NCBI GenBank assembly: GCA_966212505.1
Contig: CBIHRS010000003.1
Location: forward strand, 1-64,000
Direction: 5' to 3'
DNA length: 64,000 bases
From: CAMLIZ01 sp966212505
GTDB lineage: Bacteria; Pseudomonadota; Gammaproteobacteria; Burkholderiales; Burkholderiaceae_C
Position 1 is the first letter of the stretch. Each line of letters opens with the position of its first letter. Under the pieces are notes generated by a model, which searched no databases, was not told the DNA's origin, and saw only the letters and a list, made by a program, of their open reading frames with translations. Positions 60,122 to 64,000 of this stretch are shown in pieces. A program made the translations under genes and the position numbers.

Positions 60122-62392
60122 ATGAAGGTTTTGGTCCCCCCTAGTTTGTCGATGAGGCGTGAAGCGGCTCCTTCACCGGATGCTCTTGCGGATACGGTGC
60201 TGAGTGCAGCGCTGCAAGCCTATCGGGATAAAACGCTGACTCAGTTGCTGCAGCGGCGCCCACTGACAACCAGATGGTTTGCACGCCGGTGGTTAAGACC
60301 CGTACTTGGCGTTGTTGGTGAGTCCATGCCAAGTGAGGACGCGCTCGCATTTTCTGTGGAAATGCTTCTTCAATGGGCTATATCGCAGACTCGGCCGGAT
60401 AGATCTTCAGACGTTGCGGATCTAGCTAGAGACGCGTGGCTTGATCGAACAAGCTGGCGTCCGGTCCTCGCTGTAATGTGCTATTTCGGATTTGCGTCGA
60501 TCCCAGATTTTCGAGACCGATATAGAGCCCGACCAGATGAGCCGATCGTCGATCACCTCTGCGGCCTGTGGTCAGTAGGACCAAGTACCTTCTATCGATA
60601 TCTGGACAAGGGAAAGCGTTTCTTAAGGGATCTACTCGTAGAGAGACGTTCCCTGGAGGGTGAGCGCCGCGCGTCGTTGCGTCGTATGGCCCAGCAAGGA
60701 GTCTATCGTCGAATTGCGTTGTCTAATGAGCAGCAACGGATTGATTGGCACGGCCATCAAGCAACGTATTCGCTTGCGCAGGGAGATACGCCGTCTGCGT
60801 TATGGCATTTCCTTCAAATCGGCGACATTTCGATGTTCTGCTCTGCGCTGAGTCGATTTCGGGTTGATCTCGCACGAGAGAGCGAAACCGATAGCTTGAT
60901 TGATGAGGCATATAAAAATGTATCGCGGCTAAACGAGCATTTTGAGATTTGCCTGGCTCAGGCCGCACTTTTTCGCACTCGCAGTGCTGCCGAGAAAGAA
61001 CGACAAGCATATGAGTCTGCGCTTCGGGTTGCTTCTACCGCCGGCAATAAGCTGATGTTGGGCATTGTGTATGGAGCACTTGGGCGCTTCTATGAGCCTC
61101 GAGATACCGATCGCGCATTTGCCTGTTTCGAGGATAGTGTCGAGTTTCTACGATCGGCCCACGAAACGAGTTCCGAATCTGAATCCGCTAAAGCTTTGGA
61201 GGAATATGTATCAGCGCTGGTGAAGCTCGGCTGGCTCTATGTTCTGCGTAACGATCCTCGCTCGCGTGTAGTTCTGGAAAAGGCAGAAGCGTGTCGAAAA
61301 TATTCATCACTGTCTCCTGAAACAATAGCTCTACTGGAGCAAGCGTGGGGAGAGTATTGGAGAAGAGCGGGCGACTTACGCAAAGCTATTGAACATAAGC
61401 ATCGAGCTCTGAACATCTTTGAACGACTAGAGGACAAACGGCAACTCCTATCTACATACAACAACCTTAGCTTGATATACGCAGAAGCAAAGGATTTCCC
61501 TCGCGCCATTGCTTATGGTGAGCGGGTAGTGGTGATGGCAGATAACCTGCCTGTTGATCCCTACATCTTGTCGAGTGCGCTACTCAATTTGGGAGCTGCA
61601 TATTTCTGGCAGGGTCGTTATGACGATGCGATCGAATATTACCGCCGTGGTTTGGATCGAAGCATTGAAGCAAACCTTGAGGTTCATCTAAATCGAGCCC
61701 ACTACAACTTGGCCGAAGCATATTACAAGAGGTTCCAGATCACGCGAGATCCTCGAGATGAGCAACTAGGCGATGCACACGCTGCGGCTGCAATGAAGGC
61801 GTTGCCATCCGAAGGTGACTCAGTATTGAAGGAAGCTACAAGAAACTTGAAGGCTGAGGTTCTCGGTCCGAATGAGGGTTTCGCCTATACTAGGCTTCTT
61901 CCAGAAGAGTTTGCCACCCATTTTGATGAGATGGCAGAGATCCAGCGACTTCGATCGGTTCTTGCGACTCCACTCTCCGCAGAGGTGCATATACGTGCCC
62001 ATTTAGGTATTGTGAAGGCATACCTAGCAATGTCATTGAAGGAAAGAAAGGTAGCAGAGGCACTGATTAGCAAACATGCGCTGGAAGAGCGGTTTGCAAG
62101 CGAACTGGAATCGTTACATTTCGCGTTCGATATTGATCAAGCTACTAATCGGCAGTTGGTATCGCGATGGCAGCAGGCCGCCGCAGATCTCCTGGATGAT
62201 CGCCGGCGTGCAGTATTGATAGCACATCTCATCAAGGCGAAATCAATCAGCAAGAGCGGCTATGCCGAGATTTGCTCAGTTGGCCTTGCAACGGCATCAA
62301 AGCACTTGGGTGTGCTTGCAGGGCGAGATTTGCTTATTCAAACAGGAAAGGGGCCAAGCACGCGCTACTTGCTCCCGGAGGCGGCGCAATAG
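60122..62392 (+). CDS. large TPR protein with C-terminal winged helix, probable regulator
   Basis: A 756-residue, low-GC gene unlike its neighbours in codon use. An N-terminal helical region (1-210) is followed by many tetratricopeptide-like repeats (about 215-640, e.g. LLSTYNNLSLIYAEAKDFPRAIAYGERV, ALLNLGAAYFWQGRYDDAIEYYRRGL). The C-terminus (about 700-750) has a winged-helix pattern, SISKSGYAEICSVGLATASKHLGVLAGRDLLIQTGKGPSTRYLL, similar to the wHTH found after Fic-type or ATPase domains. Such proteins could sense a peptide through the TPR superhelix and act on DNA, so it may control the peptide genes that follow it downstream and convergently. The start at 60122 is the first ATG. No family recognised. 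Confidence 0.8.
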   Translation: MKVLVPPSLSMRREAAPSPDALADTVLSAALQAYRDKTLTQLLQRRPLTTRWFARRWLRPVLGVVGESMPSEDALAFSVEMLLQWAISQTRPDRSSDVADLARDAWLDRTSWRPVLAVMCYFGFASIPDFRDRYRARPDEPIVDHLCGLWSVGPSTFYRYLDKGKRFLRDLLVERRSLEGERRASLRRMAQQGVYRRIALSNEQQRIDWHGHQATYSLAQGDTPSALWHFLQIGDISMFCSALSRFRVDLARESETDSLIDEAYKNVSRLNEHFEICLAQAALFRTRSAAEKERQAYESALRVASTAGNKLMLGIVYGALGRFYEPRDTDRAFACFEDSVEFLRSAHETSSESESAKALEEYVSALVKLGWLYVLRNDPRSRVVLEKAEACRKYSSLSPETIALLEQAWGEYWRRAGDLRKAIEHKHRALNIFERLEDKRQLLSTYNNLSLIYAEAKDFPRAIAYGERVVVMADNLPVDPYILSSALLNLGAAYFWQGRYDDAIEYYRRGLDRSIEANLEVHLNRAHYNLAEAYYKRFQITRDPRDEQLGDAHAAAAMKALPSEGDSVLKEATRNLKAEVLGPNEGFAYTRLLPEEFATHFDEMAEIQRLRSVLATPLSAEVHIRAHLGIVKAYLAMSLKERKVAEALISKHALEERFASELESLHFAFDIDQATNRQLVSRWQQAAADLLDDRRRAVLIAHLIKAKSISKSGYAEICSVGLATASKHLGVLAGRDLLIQTGKGPSTRYLLPEAAQ

Positions 62393-62393
62393 G

Positions 62394-62432
62394 AAGCGCC
62401 CTCAGAAGGCCTACTTCTGCAGGGCGCTTTTA
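62394..62432 (+). terminator. strong intrinsic terminator after the TPR gene
   Basis: A nested hairpin: outer stem AAGCGCCCT/AGGGCGCTT (62394-62402 and 62421-62429), inner stem CAGAAG/CTTCTG (62403-62408 and 62414-62419), followed by TTATT. The stem starts one base after the stop codon ends. It could also close the convergent peptide-gene transcript, though the minus-strand T-run is poor. Confidence 0.85.
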
Positions 62433-62570
62433 TTCGATTAGCAGCGTAGACCAAGGAACCCGGCCGCCAGCTACACGTCGAGCCTCTGTTTAAGTCGGAG
62501 CTCTTTTATTTGGACACGGCTGAGGTTGCTGGGGGCTATAAAGTTGCATCGAACTCTCTTTGGTTGTCCC

Positions 62571-62687
62571 CTAAGCCGTCGGGCATCCGACTGGACCTCC
62601 AGCGACTTGTTTGGCTTCTTCACTGCTAAGCGGCACTGGTTGTGATGCAGGGTTTGCTAGTGGCGGGCTTGTTGATTCTTTCGTCAT
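62571..62687 (-). CDS. double-glycine leader peptide, paralogue 5 (core PVGCPTA)
   Basis: A 38-residue peptide too short for most gene finders. Leader MTKESTSPPLANPASQPVPL then SSEEAKQVAGG, followed by a 7-residue tail PVGCPTA. It shares with the four next upstream peptides the pattern P-[LF]-x-x-x-[ED]-x-x-x-V-A-G-G-P and a short Pro/Cys/Thr end. A GGAG lies 8 bases before the ATG. It is the last of the set on the minus strand. I infer that the part up to Gly-Gly is a leader removed on export and that the tail is the product. Confidence 0.68.
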   Translation of the reverse strand: MTKESTSPPLANPASQPVPLSSEEAKQVAGGPVGCPTA

Positions 62688-62727
62688 TGGAATATCTCCG
62701 ATGGAGCTTTCATATGTAGCTGTTGAA

Positions 62728-62838
62728 TCACGCAGTCGGTGAAGGTATCGGGCCTCCGGCCACCTGGTTTAATTCTCTGTCGGAAAACGGTTGTGGTTTT
62801 CCCGAGGTGGGTGACGGCATCATTTGCGTTTTCTTCAT
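62728..62838 (-). CDS. double-glycine leader peptide, paralogue 4 (core PIPSPTA)
   Basis: A 36-residue peptide (38 if the ATG at 62844 is used): MKKTQMMPSPTSGKPQPF, SDRELNQVAGG, then PIPSPTA. Leader and core match paralogues 1, 2, 3 and 5; Ser replaces Cys in the core. The start at 62838 is favoured because AAGAG lies 8 bases before it; the alternative ATG two codons earlier is too close to that site. The gene lies 40 bases before paralogue 5. No other reading frame here shows the pattern. Confidence 0.65.
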   Translation of the reverse strand: MKKTQMMPSPTSGKPQPFSDRELNQVAGGPIPSPTA

Positions 62839-62862
62839 CAACATATCTCTTGAGAAGAAGTA

Positions 62863-62982
62863 TTAACTCGTAGGGCATGGGACAGGGCCACCCGCAACTT
62901 GGGCAACCTCCTGCTCGTTGAGGGGGCGCAGAGGCTGATTGGGAACTGTCGAACCTGCCGGTCCTGTCTTCTCGCTCGTCAT
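62863..62982 (-). CDS. double-glycine leader peptide, paralogue 3 (core PVPCPTS)
   Basis: A 39-residue peptide: MTSEKTGPAGSTVPNQPLRP, LNEQEVAQVAGG, then PVPCPTS. It has an excellent AAGGAG ribosome binding site 5 bases before the ATG, supporting translation. The leader follows the L-x-x-x-E-x-x-x-V-x-G-G pattern of peptides exported by bacteriocin-type ABC transporters (known for the family of double-glycine leaders); the 7-residue tail is much shorter than usual bacteriocins. Third of the five peptide genes on the minus strand in transcription order. Confidence 0.75.
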   Translation of the reverse strand: MTSEKTGPAGSTVPNQPLRPLNEQEVAQVAGGPVPCPTS

Positions 62983-63016
62983 GTGAACTCCTTGAGGTGT
63001 GTTGGCTTCAATATTT

Positions 63017-63127
63017 CTAGCAGGTGGGACAGGGAACCGGTCCACCTGCGACTCTCCCAAAATCCTTCTCATCCAAAGGTTTGATCGGCGTTTGATTTGT
63101 TGACGAATCCTGCGGTTTCTCGTTCAT
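63017..63127 (-). CDS. double-glycine leader peptide, paralogue 2 (core PVPCPTC)
   Basis: A 36-residue peptide: MNEKPQDSSTNQTPIKP, LDEKDFGRVAGG, then PVPCPTC. The core codons themselves contain an 8-bp inverted repeat (GCAGGTGG 63020-63027 with CCACCTGC 63042-63049), so the end of this message can fold into a hairpin. The ribosome binding site (AGAAAG) is weak. The same frame is open upstream to an ATG at 63205, which would add a 26-residue extension holding a second Gly-Gly-Pro motif (see findings). Confidence 0.7.
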   Translation of the reverse strand: MNEKPQDSSTNQTPIKPLDEKDFGRVAGGPVPCPTC

Positions 63128-63242
63128 GCTGTGACTTTCTGGCTGTTGGAAAAGTAGCGGACCACCGTTGACTTGCTCTACTTGACGCGGGCTCCGCGCA
63201 GCCATTCCTTCCGAACGGTACGGTGCTCCTGCTCTTGTATCT

Positions 63243-63371
63243 CTAGCAGGTCGGGCTCCCCCTTGGCCCTCCGCCTATTCTTTTCACTTCATCCTCATTC
63301 AGTGGCCGAGGCGGGACGGAAAAGGCAGGCTGCTTCTGCTGTTCAGTTGATTGCTCAGTCTTCCGGTTCAC
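63243..63371 (-). CDS. double-glycine leader peptide, paralogue 1 (core PRGSPTC), GTG start
   Basis: A 42-residue peptide: MNRKTEQSTEQQKQPAFSVP, PRPLNEDEVKRIGGG, then PRGSPTC. It begins with GTG, preceded at 5 bases by a perfect AGGAGG. It is the first peptide gene downstream of the ABC transporter, 87 bases after its stop. It is the most divergent of the five (Ile-Gly-Gly-Gly in place of Val-Ala-Gly-Gly; Arg and Ser in the core), yet ends in the same Pro-Thr-Cys as paralogue 2. Confidence 0.72.
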   Translation of the reverse strand: MNRKTEQSTEQQKQPAFSVPPRPLNEDEVKRIGGGPRGSPTC

Positions 63372-63458
63372 GAGATCCTCCTAGTATTTCCAGTCGATTT
63401 CGGTTTATCGGGCGCTGGACTGGAACAGCACCCGGCAACGGACAACCCACTTTGTTGT

Positions 63459-64000
63459 TCAGTGCAATCCGGATCCTTGTTGGCGCACTTGGCCGGTTGA
63501 CTCATCGGAATCGTTCGCGGCGTTCCCATGAGCGGTGGTTAACATCCCCCGCTCCATCACCAACACCCTCCCCGCCATCGCAATCGTCTCCGGCCGATGC
63601 GCCACGATCACGCGGGTGAGGTTCATTTCCTTCACCGCCTCGTTGACCTGCTGCTCGTTGAGCATGTCGAGGTGGCTGGTCGCTTCATCGAGCACGAGGA
63701 TGCGCGGCTGGCGGTAGAGCGCCCGGGCCAGCAGGACGCGCTGGATCTGGCCGCCTGAGAGGCCGGTGCCGACGTCGCCGACCAGGGTGTTGTAGCCCAT
63801 GGGCATGTCGAGGATCTCCCGCTCGATGGAAGCAAGGCGGGCACAGGCTTCGATGCGCTCCATCTCGGGCAGCGGATCGAAAAAGCAGATGTTGTCGGCC
63901 AGCGAACCGGTGAAGAGGCGGTCGCCCTGCATCACGGTGCCGATCATCTGGCGGTAGTTGGTGAGACCCAGGCGTTGGATGGATTGGCCGTCGATGCACA
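63459..64000 (-). CDS. ABC exporter C-terminal ATPase region (peptidase-type, CvaB-like; partial)
   Basis: The last about 180 residues of an ABC transporter, running off the right edge. Seen: Q-loop region LTNYRQMIGTVMQGDRLFTGSLADNICFF, the ABC signature LSGGQIQRVLLARALYRQPRILVLDEATSHLD (with Walker B), and the H-loop VIVAHRPETIA. The GTVMQGDRLFTGS and MPMGYNTLVGD wording is typical of peptidase-containing (C39) exporters of the colicin V/bacteriocin type, which cut double-glycine leaders. The C39 domain would lie outside this window. The final about 25 residues drift to the island's composition. The five double-glycine peptide genes are directly downstream on the same strand. Confidence 0.85.
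   Translation of the reverse strand, partial: CIDGQSIQRLGLTNYRQMIGTVMQGDRLFTGSLADNICFFDPLPEMERIEACARLASIEREILDMPMGYNTLVGDVGTGLSGGQIQRVLLARALYRQPRILVLDEATSHLDMLNEQQVNEAVKEMNLTRVIVAHRPETIAMAGRVLVMERGMLTTAHGNAANDSDESTGQVRQQGSGLH

Noticed and set aside
62684..62878. 64-codon open frame MPYELILLLKRYVDEE... overlapping peptide paralogues 3, 4 and 5
   Set aside because: It runs in a different frame over two of the double-glycine genes, has no ribosome binding site and no motif; the conserved leader/core pattern is in the other frame.
62899..63619. Plus-strand open frames across the peptide genes
   Set aside because: They are shadows on the opposite strand, with rare-residue composition and no start signals; the minus-strand peptides share motifs and ribosome binding sites.

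Overview
The window looks like a chromosomal segment of a high-GC (roughly two-thirds G+C) betaproteobacterium of the order Burkholderiales, probably near the Rubrivivax/Leptothrix/Methylibium/Piscinibacter group. The evidence is the rpmH-rnpA-yidD-yidC-mnmE / dnaA-dnaN-gyrB origin arrangement, the lptC-kdsC-kdsD operon divergent from a Kef-type antiporter followed by apt, a GTP-type PEP carboxykinase, and a PEP-CTERM protein together with an exosortase-associated CAAX-type protease. Genus cannot be fixed from the sequence alone.

Layout. 1-9.5 kb: end of a probable sugar-binding protein, a small secreted protein, mmsA with a divergent LysR regulator, a glyoxalase-fold protein, a candidate structured small RNA, an ornithine cyclodeaminase-like gene coupled to a flavodoxin-fold reductase, a YecA-like gene leading into an ECF sigma/anti-sigma pair, a periplasmic TPR protein and an Hsp70-like ATPase. 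9.5-24 kb: dadA with divergent argP-type regulator, a metallophosphoesterase coupled to a second YecA protein, pckG, a four-gene operon built round a divergent Nramp-family transporter, MOSC and old-yellow-enzyme genes, rlmJ coupled to a CaiB-type CoA-transferase. 25-36 kb: an LplT-PlsC fusion, CAAX-type protease, MarC, an RRM protein, the lipopolysaccharide genes lptC-kdsC-kdsD, a Kef-type antiporter and apt. 36-46 kb: the replication origin, with mnmE, yidC, yidD, rnpA and rpmH leaving to the left and dnaA, dnaN and gyrB to the right. DnaA boxes lie on both sides of dnaA and one lies inside rnpA. 46-59 kb: two conserved unknowns after gyrB, a DEAD-box helicase, a NERD-helicase, a YgjP-like peptidase, two secreted proteins of unknown role, a zinc alcohol dehydrogenase operon, RNase T2, a PEP-CTERM protein, and an unknown 693+86 residue gene pair beside a clostripain-type protease.

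The most unusual part is the right end (about 59.4-64 kb). Base composition drops abruptly to roughly 50% GC, and the boundary falls inside the clostripain gene. The low-GC stretch carries a large TPR protein with a C-terminal winged helix, then five tandem very small genes on the minus strand. Each encodes a 36-42 residue peptide with a double-glycine type leader and a 7-residue tail that begins with Pro and has Pro-Thr as its second- and third-last residues. They follow directly downstream of a peptidase-type ABC exporter whose start lies outside the window. I read this as a candidate ribosomally made, exported peptide system with an unusual ultra-short core, which I do not recognise as a described family. 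Several of its genes are too short for ordinary gene callers, and one starts with GTG.
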